Assembly (NCBI RefSeq): GCF_005405345.1
Contig: NZ_BJDW01000017.1
Location: 1 to 51,866 of the forward strand
Origin: Enterococcus viikkiensis
GTDB taxonomy: Bacteria > Bacillota > Bacilli > Lactobacillales > Enterococcaceae
Length of the DNA: 51,866 nucleotides
Reading direction: 5' to 3'
The translations under genes were made by a program, and so were the position numbers. Of the stretch, positions 1 through 8,726 are shown piece after piece. Every line of letters starts with the position of its first letter. Position 1 is the first letter of the stretch. Below the pieces are notes generated by a model, which ran no database searches, was not told where the DNA came from, and saw nothing but the letters and a program-made list of their open reading frames with translations.

Positions 1-9
1 TGTGTAATC

Positions 10-60
10 AAAAAAATAAGAACGTTAGAAACCCTTATATATCAAGGGTTCAACGTTCTT
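10..60 (-). terminator. Terminator after tRNA-Gly
   Basis: Two nested inverted repeats form a long stem: 18-26 pairs with 52-60 and 30-36 with 44-50, around a 7-base loop. Read on the minus strand it is followed by a run of seven T. It lies a few bases beyond the tRNA 3' end, so the tRNA is probably a single-gene transcript. Confidence 0.85.
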
Positions 61-66
61 TAAGGA

Positions 67-137
67 AGCGGGTGACGAGAATCGAACTCGCGACGGAAGC
101 TTGGGAAGCTTCTGTTTTACCACTAAACTACACCCGC
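67..137 (-). tRNA. tRNA-Gly (anticodon CCC)
   Basis: The minus strand folds as a cloverleaf: acceptor stem GCGGGTG/CACCCGC, anticodon stem GAAGC/GCTTC around the loop TTCCCAA, and a T-arm containing GTTCGATTC. The anticodon is CCC (plus positions 103-105), which reads GGG glycine codons. The discriminator base is T, usual for bacterial tRNA-Gly. The 3' CCA is not encoded (the next bases are TCC), so it must be added after transcription. It has its own promoter and terminator. Confidence 0.95.
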
Positions 138-151
138 ATAGTACAATAGAG

Positions 152-180
152 AGTATAACGCTTTTTATTAAATCTAACAA
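152..180 (-). promoter_or_regulatory. Promoter of tRNA-Gly
   Basis: On the minus strand, TTGTTA (175-180) and TATACT (152-157) are separated by 17 bases, and the predicted start lies about 8 bases before the tRNA. This is a good vegetative sigma-factor promoter. Confidence 0.65.
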
Positions 181-202
181 CCATTTATCCCAAACAATAC
201 AA

Positions 203-231
203 TTGACAATTTAACCAATACTGACTATCTT
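203..231 (+). promoter_or_regulatory. Promoter of the thioredoxin-like gene
   Basis: A perfect TTGACA (203-208) is followed after 17 bases by TATCTT (226-231), 52 bases before the start codon of the next gene. Confidence 0.6.
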
Positions 232-282
232 ACAGATAAATAGAATCGTTCTTTCAGATCGGTTTATAAAGGAGTCTTACCC

Positions 283-621
283 ATGGAAACTTTAGCAGCC
301 TTTCAAGAGGCTTTTAAAGACGAAGCCAACACAATCGTCTTCATCTCTTCAGAAACATGTAGCATTTGTCACGTAGATGAGCCCAGGGCACGCAAACTTG
401 CGCAGGAATTTGAGATTCCCTATTATCACTTGGACATTATGCAAGAACCGGAATTGGCTGGCTTTTTTGAAGTCTTAACCGTTCCAGCCGTTCTAGTCTA
501 CCATGAAGGTAAAGAGATCGCTCGTCAAGCGCGCTTTATTGATTTTCATTCATTGGAAAAATTATTGCAGCAGCTGCCGAAACAATCAGAAGAAATCGAT
601 TATCAAGCCCTATTTAAATAA
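283..621 (+). CDS. Thioredoxin-like protein
   Basis: A 112-residue single-domain thioredoxin-fold protein. It has the redox motif CSIC (residues 26-29) and the cis-proline loop TVPAVL (about 66-71), which are the two signatures of active thiol-disulfide exchange proteins. There is no signal peptide, so it should act in the cytoplasm. CSIC differs from the CGPC of housekeeping thioredoxin, so it is probably an accessory thiol reductant of unknown partner. The start has a good AAAGGAG site 8 bases upstream. It has its own promoter and shares a bidirectional terminator with rex, which converges on it. Confidence 0.85.
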   Translation: METLAAFQEAFKDEANTIVFISSETCSICHVDEPRARKLAQEFEIPYYHLDIMQEPELAGFFEVLTVPAVLVYHEGKEIARQARFIDFHSLEKLLQQLPKQSEEIDYQALFK

Positions 622-630
622 TGTATTAAC

Positions 631-668
631 AAATAAAAAGACTGAGTCAAGGCTCAGTCTTTTTATTT
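631..668. terminator. Bidirectional terminator, thioredoxin-like gene / rex
   Basis: A 16-bp perfect stem (631-646 with 653-668) with a 6-base loop and A/T tracts on both sides serves both converging genes. The last codons and stop of rex lie inside the right arm. Confidence 0.85.
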
Positions 669-1301
669 GTTGTCTGTATTATGGTGCAAGAAATAGATCA
701 ATGTTTGTAATTCATTGGTTAGATCGACACTTTGGATAATAATATTATCGGGTGCTGTCAAACGAGCGGCTGTAAAGTTTAAGATACCTTTGATACCGGC
801 AGCCACCAATTGATCCACCACTTGTTGCGCTTGTTGGGCTGGTAATGTCAAAATAGCAATCTCAATTTGTTGTAATTTGATTTGCTCCACCATATTGTCC
901 AACGGATAAACAGGAATACCGTCCACAATGCGGCCAACGATATCCTCTTTGATATCAAAGGCACAGCTAACACGAATGCTATTGCTTTGGTGGAATTTAA
1001 ATTTTAACAAGGCACTCCCTAAGTTACCGACACCGACTAAAGCCACGTTGGTTAATTGGTCGTCGTTCAAAATTTTTCCAAAGAAATGCATCAAATCTTC
1101 TACGTCGTACCCATATCCACGTTTTCCAAGTTCACCGAAATAAGAGAAATCACGGCGGATCGTCGCGCTATCTACTTGGATTGCCTCACTTAACTCAGTT
1201 GATGACACTTTCGTTTTGCCAGCGTTATTCAATATACGTAAATACCGATAGTACAACGGTAGTCGTTTGACAGTTGCTTTTGGGATTGAATGTTCTTTCA
1301 C
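663..1301 (-). CDS. rex: Redox-sensing transcriptional repressor Rex
   Basis: A 212-residue Rex repressor, close to the usual 210-215. The N-terminal winged helix (about 1-80) contains the conserved SATIRRDFSYFGELGKRGYGY segment, part of the DNA-recognition region. The C-terminal Rossmann domain has the NAD(H) loop GVGNLG (about 90-95). Rex proteins bind operators when NAD+ is high and release them when NADH rises, derepressing fermentative and NADH-oxidising genes. The start is GTG, preceded by AAAGGAGAG. A Rex-type operator lies in the upstream intergenic region, consistent with autoregulation. In Bacillus subtilis the homologue (ydiH) also lies near an ABC-F gene (ydiF). Confidence 0.95.
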   Translation of the reverse strand: MKEHSIPKATVKRLPLYYRYLRILNNAGKTKVSSTELSEAIQVDSATIRRDFSYFGELGKRGYGYDVEDLMHFFGKILNDDQLTNVALVGVGNLGSALLKFKFHQSNSIRVSCAFDIKEDIVGRIVDGIPVYPLDNMVEQIKLQQIEIAILTLPAQQAQQVVDQLVAAGIKGILNFTAARLTAPDNIIIQSVDLTNELQTLIYFLHHNTDNK

Positions 1302-1349
1302 AATAACTCTCCTTTTACAAAAAATTTCGTAAATGTTGATTACTGAACT

Positions 1350-1379
1350 ATAATAGCAAGAATGTTAGGTAAATTGCAA
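1350..1379 (-). promoter_or_regulatory. Promoter of rex
   Basis: On the minus strand, TTGCAA (1374-1379), an 18-base spacer and TATTAT (1350-1355). The predicted start is about 45 bases upstream of the GTG start codon. Confidence 0.55.
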
Positions 1380-1395
1380 CGCTCTTGCTCAAAAT

Positions 1396-1413
1396 TTGTG
1401 AAAAAAATCACGA
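1396..1413. promoter_or_regulatory. Rex operator
   Basis: TTGTGAAAAAAATCACGA matches the Gram-positive Rex consensus (TTGTGA, six A/T, TCACAA) at all but one position. It lies 16 bp upstream of the rex -35 element and in front of the divergent ABC-F gene, so autoregulation of rex is the simplest reading. Confidence 0.7.
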
Positions 1414-1456
1414 TATAATAAAAATGACTGCTTCAATCGCGTCACTTTTTAAAATA

Positions 1457-1465
1457 TGGTAGACT
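1457..1465 (+). promoter_or_regulatory. Extended -10 promoter of the ABC-F gene
   Basis: TGGTAGACT is an extended -10 element about 39 bases before the ABC-F start codon. No good -35 sits at standard spacing, so the call is tentative. Confidence 0.35.
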
Positions 1466-1503
1466 GAAGCTATTCGGAAAAATAAATTTAAGGAAGAAAA
1501 TAA

Positions 1504-3423
1504 ATGATTTTATTACAAGCAAATCAAATCGCCCGCTATTTTGGTGCGGATACATTATTTGAAAATATTCATCTGGAAATCGCCAGTAAAGGTCGTATCG
1601 GCTTAGTTGGCCGCAACGGTGCTGGAAAGTCGACTTTGTTGAAGATTATCGCAGACATCGAAGCTCCTGATGCTGGTCAAATCATTAAAAATAAGCAAGC
1701 AACCTTAGGCTATTTGGCGCAAGATACTGGATTGGATTCGAATGAAACTGTCTGGAACGAGATGTTGAAGGCGTTTGAAGGCGTTCGTAAGATGGAAGCA
1801 CGAATGCGTGAAGTGGAGGTTGCAATCGGTGAGACCCCGGAAAGTGAGAACCGTTATGCTTCTTTATTGAAGGAATACGATCAGTTACAACATGATTTTA
1901 ATGATCAAAATGGCTATGGGTATGAAAATGAAATCCGTAGTGTTTTGCACGGATTTAAGTTTGATGAAAGCTTTTATGACAAAGAAATCAGCACCTTATC
2001 CGGCGGCCAAAAAACCCGTTTAGCCCTTGCCCGGATGCTGCTGGTACGACCTGATATCTTGATTCTCGATGAACCAACGAACCATTTAGACATTGAAACA
2101 TTGGCTTGGCTAGAGGATTATTTGCAAAGCTATTCCGGTGCTCTATTAATCGTCTCTCATGACCGATATTTCTTAGATCGGGTCGTAAATGAAATCTATG
2201 AAATTTCTCGCCATAAGATTCGCCATTATACAGGGAACTACTCTCGTTACCTTGATTTAAAAGCTGCGCAATTAGCGAGTGACTGGAAAGCCTATGAAAA
2301 GCAGCAAACCGAGATTGACAAACTTGAAGATTTTGTTGCTCGTAATCTTGTTCGGGCTTCCACCACCAAGCGAGCCCAAAGCCGACGAAAAACGTTGGAA
2401 AAAATGGATCGGCTGGATCGGCCTGATGGCAAAGAAAAATCGGCTACGTTTATGTTTGACATCGACAAAGTTTCCGGCAATGTCGTTTTACAAGTGGAAG
2501 AAGCGGCGATTGGCTATGCCGAAACATTGGCTGAACCGATTGATCTAGATGTACGCCGCGAAGACGCCATTGCGCTAGTTGGACCGAACGGAATCGGCAA
2601 ATCAACCTTGTTGAAATCTTTAATTGGACAGCTTCCCTTCATTAAAGGCGAGCCTCACTTTGGGACCAATGTCTCCATCGGCTATTACGATCAAGGCCAA
2701 GCCGATCTGGATGGCAATAAAACGATTTTAGCCGAGTTGTGGGATGAACATCCAACCACACCGGAAAAAGATATTCGCTCTGTCTTAGGTGGCTTTCTTT
2801 TTAGTGGTGAGGACGTAGAAAAGACGATTCCTTTATTAAGCGGTGGTGAAAAAGCTCGTGTGGCATTAGCCAAGCTTTCGATGAACAAAGAAAATTTTTT
2901 GATTCTTGATGAACCAACAAACCATTTAGATATCGACAATAAAGAAGTGTTGGAAAATGCCTTGATTGATTATCAAGGTACGCTGTTGTTCGTTTCTCAT
3001 GACCGCTACTTTATCAATCGGATCGCCAATAAAGTCATCGAGCTTTCACCAGAAGGTAGCAAACTGTATCTAGGCGATTATGATTATTATTTGGAGAAGA
3101 AACGAGAAGAAGAAGAATTAGCGGAGCTTTTAGCAAAAGAGGAAACGCCAGTTGCTGAACCAAAGAAAAAATTCTATCAAGACAAAGAACAGCAAAAATT
3201 AATTCGTAGTTTAAAACGTAAGATCGAAGCCATTGAAGAAAATTTATCCAACTTGGATGAAAAGATTGATCTGCTGGAAACACAGATGAGCCAGTCGGAT
3301 ATCTTGAATAATCATGTCCAACTGCTGGAATTGACTAATGAGCTTGAAGCAAAGAAAGCTGAGCAGGAAGAACAATTAGCCAGTTGGGAAGAGCTGAGTA
3401 TGGAATTAGAAGAATTCGAATAA
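1504..3423 (+). CDS. ABC-F family ATPase (YdiF-like)
   Basis: A 639-residue protein with two ABC ATPase domains and no membrane segment, the ABC-F layout. Domain 1 has Walker A GRNGAGKS (36-43), signature LSGGQ and Walker B ILILDEPTNHLD. Domain 2 has GPNGIGKS, LSGGEKARVALA and LILDEPTNHLD. Both catalytic glutamates are present. A charged linker with a basic RAQSRRKTLEKM region joins them, and the C-terminal ~90 residues are a predicted coiled coil. ABC-F proteins bind the ribosomal E site and relieve stalls or confer antibiotic protection. The neighbourhood with rex and the C-terminal coiled coil suggest a YdiF-type housekeeping factor rather than a specific resistance protein. Confidence 0.9.
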   Translation: MILLQANQIARYFGADTLFENIHLEIASKGRIGLVGRNGAGKSTLLKIIADIEAPDAGQIIKNKQATLGYLAQDTGLDSNETVWNEMLKAFEGVRKMEARMREVEVAIGETPESENRYASLLKEYDQLQHDFNDQNGYGYENEIRSVLHGFKFDESFYDKEISTLSGGQKTRLALARMLLVRPDILILDEPTNHLDIETLAWLEDYLQSYSGALLIVSHDRYFLDRVVNEIYEISRHKIRHYTGNYSRYLDLKAAQLASDWKAYEKQQTEIDKLEDFVARNLVRASTTKRAQSRRKTLEKMDRLDRPDGKEKSATFMFDIDKVSGNVVLQVEEAAIGYAETLAEPIDLDVRREDAIALVGPNGIGKSTLLKSLIGQLPFIKGEPHFGTNVSIGYYDQGQADLDGNKTILAELWDEHPTTPEKDIRSVLGGFLFSGEDVEKTIPLLSGGEKARVALAKLSMNKENFLILDEPTNHLDIDNKEVLENALIDYQGTLLFVSHDRYFINRIANKVIELSPEGSKLYLGDYDYYLEKKREEEELAELLAKEETPVAEPKKKFYQDKEQQKLIRSLKRKIEAIEENLSNLDEKIDLLETQMSQSDILNNHVQLLELTNELEAKKAEQEEQLASWEELSMELEEFE

Positions 3424-3443
3424 TTTACAACTTTTGACCGATG

Positions 3444-3491
3444 ACACCGCCCTCCTTTTTCGCTTTAATGAAGGAGTGGAGGTGTTTTTTT
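3444..3491 (+). terminator. Terminator of the ABC-F gene, containing the next gene's RBS
   Basis: The stem pairs 3444-3448 with 3481-3485, 3450-3451 with 3478-3479 and 3452-3457 with 3471-3476, around a 13-base loop, and runs into seven T (3485-3491). The right arm, AAGGAGTGGAGGTG, is also the only ribosome binding site for the ATG at 3492. Confidence 0.75.
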
Positions 3492-4154
3492 ATGATACGG
3501 CGAAGACGTCCGGTTTCAATTTTTCTAGGATCTATTTTAATCATGGCAAGTTTAGGTATCTTTGCCATGCGCTTTTTAAATATAAATAGCAATGCTGACA
3601 GCCAGCAAGATTTCTCAGAAACAGCCAATCAGTACTTGCAAGAACATGGACAAGATTTCCCGCTGCTGCTCCAAACCGACCCTCGCTGGAAGGACACCGT
3701 CTATGGCAATGGATCGGATGAAAACAACTTGGCGATGAATGGATGTGCTATTACCTCTTTAGCTATGATCTTATCTTATTCGGAGCATCGAACCGTTTAT
3801 CCCACCGAAGTGTTGCAGTGGAGCGGCAATCGTTACTATCAAACCGGACAAGGAACAGCCTGGTCTATCTTCCCTGCTTTTGCTCATAATTATGGGCTAA
3901 CGATGAACGAGCTTGGAAAAAATCAGACGACGATTCAACAACATCTGAATCAAAACCAACCGATTGTAATTTCCGTTAAACCCGGCGAATTTACCGATGT
4001 GGGTCACATTATGGTCATAAAAAAAGATATTCAAAGTGATCAACTCATCATTTATGATCCTAACGATAGTCCATTAAAAGGACATTATCGACAAAAATAT
4101 TCATTAGACCATTTAATGCCTCAACTGGCAAATGCTTGGGCATACACAAAATAG
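3492..4154 (+). CDS. Membrane-anchored C39-like cysteine peptidase
   Basis: About 220 residues. A basic start (MIRRRRPVS) and one hydrophobic stretch (about 8-27) form a signal anchor or signal peptide, so the enzyme domain should be extracytoplasmic. The rest matches the C39-like papain-fold family: the catalytic cysteine in NGCAITSLAM, the histidine in VGHIMVIK and the aspartate in YDPND. The substrate is unknown, and no bacteriocin gene or ABC exporter is adjacent. An ATG 51 bases upstream is in frame, but those codons lie in the upstream terminator hairpin, and 3492 has the GGAGG. Translation may depend on opening that hairpin. Confidence 0.8.
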   Translation: MIRRRRPVSIFLGSILIMASLGIFAMRFLNINSNADSQQDFSETANQYLQEHGQDFPLLLQTDPRWKDTVYGNGSDENNLAMNGCAITSLAMILSYSEHRTVYPTEVLQWSGNRYYQTGQGTAWSIFPAFAHNYGLTMNELGKNQTTIQQHLNQNQPIVISVKPGEFTDVGHIMVIKKDIQSDQLIIYDPNDSPLKGHYRQKYSLDHLMPQLANAWAYTK

Positions 4155-4183
4155 AGCGGACGCAAATGCGTCCGCTCTATTTT
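4148..4183. terminator. Terminator of the C39-like peptidase gene
   Basis: A near-perfect palindrome with a stem of at least 14 bp (4151-4164 with 4167-4180) is flanked by AAAA and TTTT. It overlaps the stop codon and can work in both directions. Confidence 0.85.
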
Positions 4184-4494
4184 GTGGGGGTCTGCTTTTA
4201 CAGAGGAAAAAGATATTTTTTAGGGTAACTCCATCATAAAGGATAGATTTGAAAAAGCAGTGAGCTTTTTTAGCTAAAGATAGAATAATTTATGGCGAAA
4301 GTATGAAGCTGATTCCTTTTTTTAGCTTTAAGAGTACATACCTAAAGCGTTTATAAAAATATAAACGATTCATTTACTATTTATTATTGTTATTAAGTTA
4401 GAATTTCGATTGATTGCATCAGCAACCCACTAAATTATATGCGTTATCTTAAAAATAACCTTAGCTAATTAATGTAAAAAGTACTAAAAAAAGG
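4184..4494. other. Gene-free AT-rich leader region before phosphoketolase
   Basis: No reading frame or RNA gene was recognised here. It separates the peptidase terminator from the phosphoketolase promoter. A TAAAGCGTTTATA motif near 4343 only weakly resembles a CcpA site. Confidence 0.5.
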
Positions 4495-4523
4495 TTTACA
4501 TATTTTGATTTAACAGGTATATT
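4495..4523 (+). promoter_or_regulatory. Promoter of phosphoketolase
   Basis: TTTACA (4495-4500), a 17-base spacer and TATATT (4518-4523) give a strong promoter, with transcription expected to begin near 4530. The AGGAGGA site is just before the ATG at 4571. Confidence 0.75.
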
Positions 4524-4570
4524 GTGGGTGTAAACTTTAAAGTATTTTTTACTTAAAGAGGAGGATTTTT

Positions 4571-6937
4571 ATGTCAATCAACATAGACTCACAAGAATAT
4601 TTAGACAAGATCGATGCGTGGTGGCGAACAGCCAACTATATTTCTGTTGCACAAATGTATTTGAAGGATAACCCCTTACTACGTCGGCCGTTGCAAAAAG
4701 AAGATTTAAAAACTCATCCAATCGGCCACTGGGGAACAATTGCCGGTCAAAATTTCCTTTATGCTCATTTAAATCGGGTTATTAATAAATATGACTTAAA
4801 TATGTTTTATATTGAAGGTCCTGGCCACGGCGGACAAGTCATGGTTTCAAATTCCTATATCGATGGAAGCTACACTGAAATTTATCCTGAAGTAACTGAA
4901 GATGAAGCCGGCTTGAAACGTCTATTCAAAATGTTCTCATTTCCTGGCGGGATCGCTTCACATGCGGCACCTGAAACACCTGGATCCATCCACGAAGGCG
5001 GCGAATTAGGCTATTCCCTTTCTCATGCTACCGGTGCAATCTTAGATAATCCAGACGTGATCGCTGCAACGGTCGTTGGTGATGGTGAATCAGAAACAGG
5101 ACCATTAGCCGCTGGTTGGTTCTCAAATACGTTCATTAACCCTGTAAATGATGGGGCTGTCTTACCGATTCTTTACTTAAATGGCGGGAAAATTTCAAAT
5201 CCAACCATCCTTTCACGTAAAAGTGATGAAGATTTGACCAAATATTTTGAAGGAATGGGCTGGAAACCTTACTTTGTTGAAGGCAACGATCCTAAAAAAG
5301 TTCATCCATTAATGGCAAAAACGTTAGATACAGTCATCGAAGAAATCAAAACAATTCAAACCGAAGCACGTAAAGGCAAAGCTGAAGATGCAGAAATGCC
5401 TCATTGGCCAGTGATTCTTTACCGCACACCAAAAGGTTGGACTGGTCCTGAAACATGGGATGACGATCAAATTGCCGGAACTTTCCGTGCCCATCAAGTT
5501 CCAATCCCTGTTGATTCCGAACATATGGAGCACGCAGATAAATTAGTAGCCTGGCTGAAATCTTATCGTCCAGAAGAATTATTTGATAAAAACGGGAGAG
5601 TTGTCGATGAAGTCAAAGAACTTTCTCCAAAAGGCGAACATCGGATGTCAACGAACCCTATTACCAACGGCGGAATTGATCCAAAACCTATAAATATGCC
5701 GGATTGGAAAGCTTTAGCCATCGATACTTCTATGCCTGGAGCTGTCGTTGCTCAAGACATGATCGTCTTTGGTGGACAAGCCCGCGATATGATTAAAAAC
5801 AATCCAAACAACTTCCGGATTTTTGGACCAGATGAAACCAAATCAAACCGTTTGAACAAGGTCTTCGAAGTAACGGATCGTCAATGGATGGAACCGAAAA
5901 ACAGTACAGATGAATGGCAATCTTCTGTCGGCCGCGTGATTGACGGACAATTGTCCGAACATCAAGCAGAAGGCTTCTTAGAAGGCTATGTCTTAACAGG
6001 CCGTCACGGCTTCTTTGCCAGCTACGAATCATTCTTGCGTGTAGTGGATTCAATGTTAACTCAACATTTCAAATGGATGCGTAAAGCCAGCGCCCATTCA
6101 TGGCGCAAGCACTACCCTTCATTGAATGTGATCTCAACATCGACTGTTTTCCAACAAGACCATAACGGGTATACCCACCAAGATCCTGGTGTATTGACTC
6201 ACTTGGCTGAGAAAAAACCAGAATTTATTCGTGAATATTTGCCAGCAGATGCCAATAGCTTAATGGCCGTCATGGATAAAGCAATGCAAGACGAACAAGT
6301 CATCAATTTGATTGTTTCAAGTAAGCATCCACGTCCACAGTTCTATTCGGTTGAAGAAGCTGAAGAATTAGTCGATAAAGGCTTGAAAGTCATCGATTGG
6401 GCCAGCACCGATGGTGATAGTGAACCCGATTTAGTCATTGCAGCAGCTGGAACAGAACCTAACTTGGAAGCTTTAGCCGCTGTAAGCATCCTTAATAACG
6501 AATTTCCTGAGCTAAAAATTCGTTTCATCAATGTTGTCGATATCTTGAAGCTTCGTCATCCAAACATTGATCCTCGCGGATTAAGCGATGAAGAATTCGA
6601 TGAGTTGTTTACGACAGATAAACCAGTCGTCTTTGCCTTCCATGGCTATGAAAATATGATTCGTGATATCTTCTTTGATCGTCACAACCATAACCTTAAA
6701 ATTCATGGTTATCGTGAAAATGGTGACATAACTACACCATTTGATATGCGTGTCTTTAGTGAGTTGGATCGTTTCCATTTAGCACAAGATGCTGCCAACG
6801 CTGTCTTTGGCGAAAAAGCCGCAGAATTTGCAGAAACAATGGATAAAACCTTACAAACCCATCACGATTTCATTCGTTCAGAAGGAAAGGATCTTCCTTT
6901 AGTTGATGATTGGCAATGGGCACCACTAAATAAATAA
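4571..6937 (+). CDS. xfp: Phosphoketolase (xylulose-5-P/fructose-6-P)
   Basis: A 788-residue thiamine-diphosphate enzyme of normal family length. It cleaves xylulose-5-phosphate (and often fructose-6-phosphate) with phosphate to acetyl-phosphate plus glyceraldehyde-3-phosphate or erythrose-4-phosphate. Visible family motifs are GPGHGGQ, the [22 protein letters not shown] segment, the TPP-binding [14 protein letters not shown] and the HQDPGV loop. It is monocistronic, with its own strong promoter and terminator. Acetyl-phosphate made here can feed ATP synthesis through acetate kinase, or acetyl-CoA through Pta (37.5 kb). Substrate preference cannot be read from the sequence. Confidence 0.96.
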   Translation: MSINIDSQEYLDKIDAWWRTANYISVAQMYLKDNPLLRRPLQKEDLKTHPIGHWGTIAGQNFLYAHLNRVINKYDLNMFYIEGPGHGGQVMVSNSYIDGSYTEIYPEVTEDEAGLKRLFKMFSFPGGIASHAAPETPGSIHEGGELGYSLSHATGAILDNPDVIAATVVGDGESETGPLAAGWFSNTFINPVNDGAVLPILYLNGGKISNPTILSRKSDEDLTKYFEGMGWKPYFVEGNDPKKVHPLMAKTLDTVIEEIKTIQTEARKGKAEDAEMPHWPVILYRTPKGWTGPETWDDDQIAGTFRAHQVPIPVDSEHMEHADKLVAWLKSYRPEELFDKNGRVVDEVKELSPKGEHRMSTNPITNGGIDPKPINMPDWKALAIDTSMPGAVVAQDMIVFGGQARDMIKNNPNNFRIFGPDETKSNRLNKVFEVTDRQWMEPKNSTDEWQSSVGRVIDGQLSEHQAEGFLEGYVLTGRHGFFASYESFLRVVDSMLTQHFKWMRKASAHSWRKHYPSLNVISTSTVFQQDHNGYTHQDPGVLTHLAEKKPEFIREYLPADANSLMAVMDKAMQDEQVINLIVSSKHPRPQFYSVEEAEELVDKGLKVIDWASTDGDSEPDLVIAAAGTEPNLEALAAVSILNNEFPELKIRFINVVDILKLRHPNIDPRGLSDEEFDELFTTDKPVVFAFHGYENMIRDIFFDRHNHNLKIHGYRENGDITTPFDMRVFSELDRFHLAQDAANAVFGEKAAEFAETMDKTLQTHHDFIRSEGKDLPLVDDWQWAPLNK

Positions 6938-6943
6938 AACTAT

Positions 6944-6987
6944 ACAAGAAGTCCCTAGAGCGAATTTTGCTCTAGGGACTTCTTTGT
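6944..6987. terminator. Bidirectional terminator, xfp / eda
   Basis: A 16-bp perfect stem (6946-6961 with 6969-6984) has flanking A and T bases and a 7-base loop. It ends xfp on the plus strand and the sugar-acid operon on the minus strand. Confidence 0.85.
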
Positions 6988-6990
6988 GTA

Positions 6991-7623
6991 TTATAACTTA
7001 TTGATTTTTTCTACTAAGGATTGGAGGATCTGATTCATTTTGACACCATTATCTTCCATAATCACTTTTTCAGACAAAATGAAGGAACCACCAATGCCTA
7101 CAACATTTGGATTTTCAATGTATTCTAGAAAATTCTCTTCGTTGATCCCACCGGTTGGTAAAAATTTAATATCATAGAAAGGTCCGCTTAGCGCATTGAT
7201 CGCTTTCAAACCACCATAAATATCTGCAGGAAAAAACTTAACTGTTTTTATTCCATAACTTGCGGCCTGCTGAATATCCGTTGGTGTTGCCGTTCCAGGA
7301 AAAATTGGGATTTCTTGCTCTAAACAATACTCGATTACTTCAGGTACCACAGATGGAGAAACAATAAAAGTTGCACCATTTTCAATTGCAATTTTTACTT
7401 CCTTCAATGTCCGAACAGTTCCTGCTCCTACTAATAATTTTCCGGAAGCAGACAATTGTTTGATGGCTTCACCGGCTAATTTGCTGCGAAACGTCACTTC
7501 AATCAAAGGCACGTGATTTTCTACTAAAATTTCCTCAACTTTAGGTATATAGCTTAAGTCAGTGGCAGTATAAAGAGGTAATAACTTCACTTCTTCTAGT
7601 GTTTGATAAACATTTTGCGACAT
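6991..7623 (-). CDS. eda: KDPG aldolase
   Basis: A 210-residue class I aldolase of the KDPG/KHG family, which cleaves 2-keto-3-deoxy-6-phosphogluconate to pyruvate and glyceraldehyde-3-phosphate. Visible signatures are the catalytic glutamate in IEVTFRS, the Schiff-base lysine in VKFFPA and the phosphate-binding PTGGI loop. It is the last gene of the nine-gene minus-strand operon, 9 bases after uxuA, and is the step that feeds glycolysis. Because no KDG kinase is encoded in the cluster, its phosphorylated substrate must come from elsewhere or from the PTS import step. Confidence 0.93.
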   Translation of the reverse strand: MSQNVYQTLEEVKLLPLYTATDLSYIPKVEEILVENHVPLIEVTFRSKLAGEAIKQLSASGKLLVGAGTVRTLKEVKIAIENGATFIVSPSVVPEVIEYCLEQEIPIFPGTATPTDIQQAASYGIKTVKFFPADIYGGLKAINALSGPFYDIKFLPTGGINEENFLEYIENPNVVGIGGSFILSEKVIMEDNGVKMNQILQSLVEKINKL

Positions 7624-7632
7624 TTTATTCTC

Positions 7633-8706
7633 TCACTTTCTGGCTTTTGCTTTAGTGATCGCTTCGTGTAGGCCTTGCATATAAGTGATTCCCATCGCGC
7701 GGTCATACAATCCGTAACCAGGCCTTGCAACTTCTCCCCACAGTGTACGACCGTGATCCGGACGAATCACGCCATCAAAACCAACCTCGATTAAGGCTTC
7801 CATTATTGCGTACATATCTAAAGAGCCTTCCGTTGACAAATGCGCTGTTTCTTTAAATTTACGTTCACCTAAAAATTCTACATTACGGAAATGAACGAAA
7901 TTGATCCGGTTACCTACTTCATGAATGATCTTCACCATATCATTATTGGGGTCCGCTCCTAAGGCACCTGTACAAAGTGTGATCCCGTTGTAAGGAGAGT
8001 CCACCATACTAGTGATTCGTTTCAAGTCTGAAAGATTCTTTGTAATTCGTGGGAAGCCAAAAATTTCCCAAGGTGGATCATCCGGATGAATCCCCATTTT
8101 GACATCCGTTTCTTCACAAACCGGGATAATTCTTTCCAAAAAATACTTTAAATTTTCAAATAAAACATCTTCGGTAACACCTTCATACATCTCAACTAAT
8201 GAATTGAATTTATTCAGACGCTCTTCTTCCCAGCCAGAAAGCTGGAAACCTTTTGATTGGCTGCTGATTAACTTGTACATATCTCCTGGTTCCATATTAT
8301 CTACCACGGCTTGATCATACAATAGCGCCAAACTACCATCTTCATTTTCATAATTCAAGGTTGTTTTGGCCCAACCAAAAATTGGTTTAAAGCTGTAGCA
8401 AATCAAATGAACGCCGCACTCCGCTAAATTGCGGATAGTTTGAATATAATTGTCAATGTAGTGATCGCGTTCTGAGGTACCTGCTTTGATCGCATCATGA
8501 ATCGCGACACTTTCAATCCCTAGTAATTCGATTTTTTCTTTTTCGATCGAATCCTTTAATTCCTGGATCTCTGCAACTTCCCAGACATCGCCTGGAAGTT
8601 TGTTTAATAACGTTCCAACAATCCCATTAATTCCGGGAATTTGTCGGATATCATTTGCTGTAATGGAGTCACCTTGCTCTCCATACCACCTAAAGCCCCA
8701 CTTCAT
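7633..8706 (-). CDS. uxuA: Mannonate dehydratase
   Basis: A 357-residue UxuA-family metal-dependent dehydratase with a TIM-barrel fold. The family converts D-mannonate to 2-keto-3-deoxygluconate. The start MKWGFRWYG, the GIESVAIHDAIK segment, the GIHPDDPPW motif and the RPDHGR metal/catalytic motif are all present, so it should be active. It lies between PTS EIIA and eda. In hexuronate pathways uxuA accompanies uxaC, uxuB and kdgK, none of which is here. This homologue may therefore act on a mannonate phosphate and give KDPG directly, which is inference. An AGGAGG site precedes the ATG. Confidence 0.93.
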   Translation of the reverse strand: MKWGFRWYGEQGDSITANDIRQIPGINGIVGTLLNKLPGDVWEVAEIQELKDSIEKEKIELLGIESVAIHDAIKAGTSERDHYIDNYIQTIRNLAECGVHLICYSFKPIFGWAKTTLNYENEDGSLALLYDQAVVDNMEPGDMYKLISSQSKGFQLSGWEEERLNKFNSLVEMYEGVTEDVLFENLKYFLERIIPVCEETDVKMGIHPDDPPWEIFGFPRITKNLSDLKRITSMVDSPYNGITLCTGALGADPNNDMVKIIHEVGNRINFVHFRNVEFLGERKFKETAHLSTEGSLDMYAIMEALIEVGFDGVIRPDHGRTLWGEVARPGYGLYDRAMGITYMQGLHEAITKAKARK

Positions 8707-8726
8707 TTATCCAGCCTCCTGTTTGT

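Noticed and set aside
1504-3423. Antibiotic-resistance ABC-F (OptrA, PoxtA, Msr or Lsa type)
   Set aside because: The linker is of ordinary length and the gene sits beside rex as in Bacillus ydiF, so a housekeeping role is more likely.
4342-4355. cre-like motif upstream of phosphoketolase
   Set aside because: Several mismatches to the cre consensus on both strands, including the TG and CA ends, so it is not a supported CcpA site.
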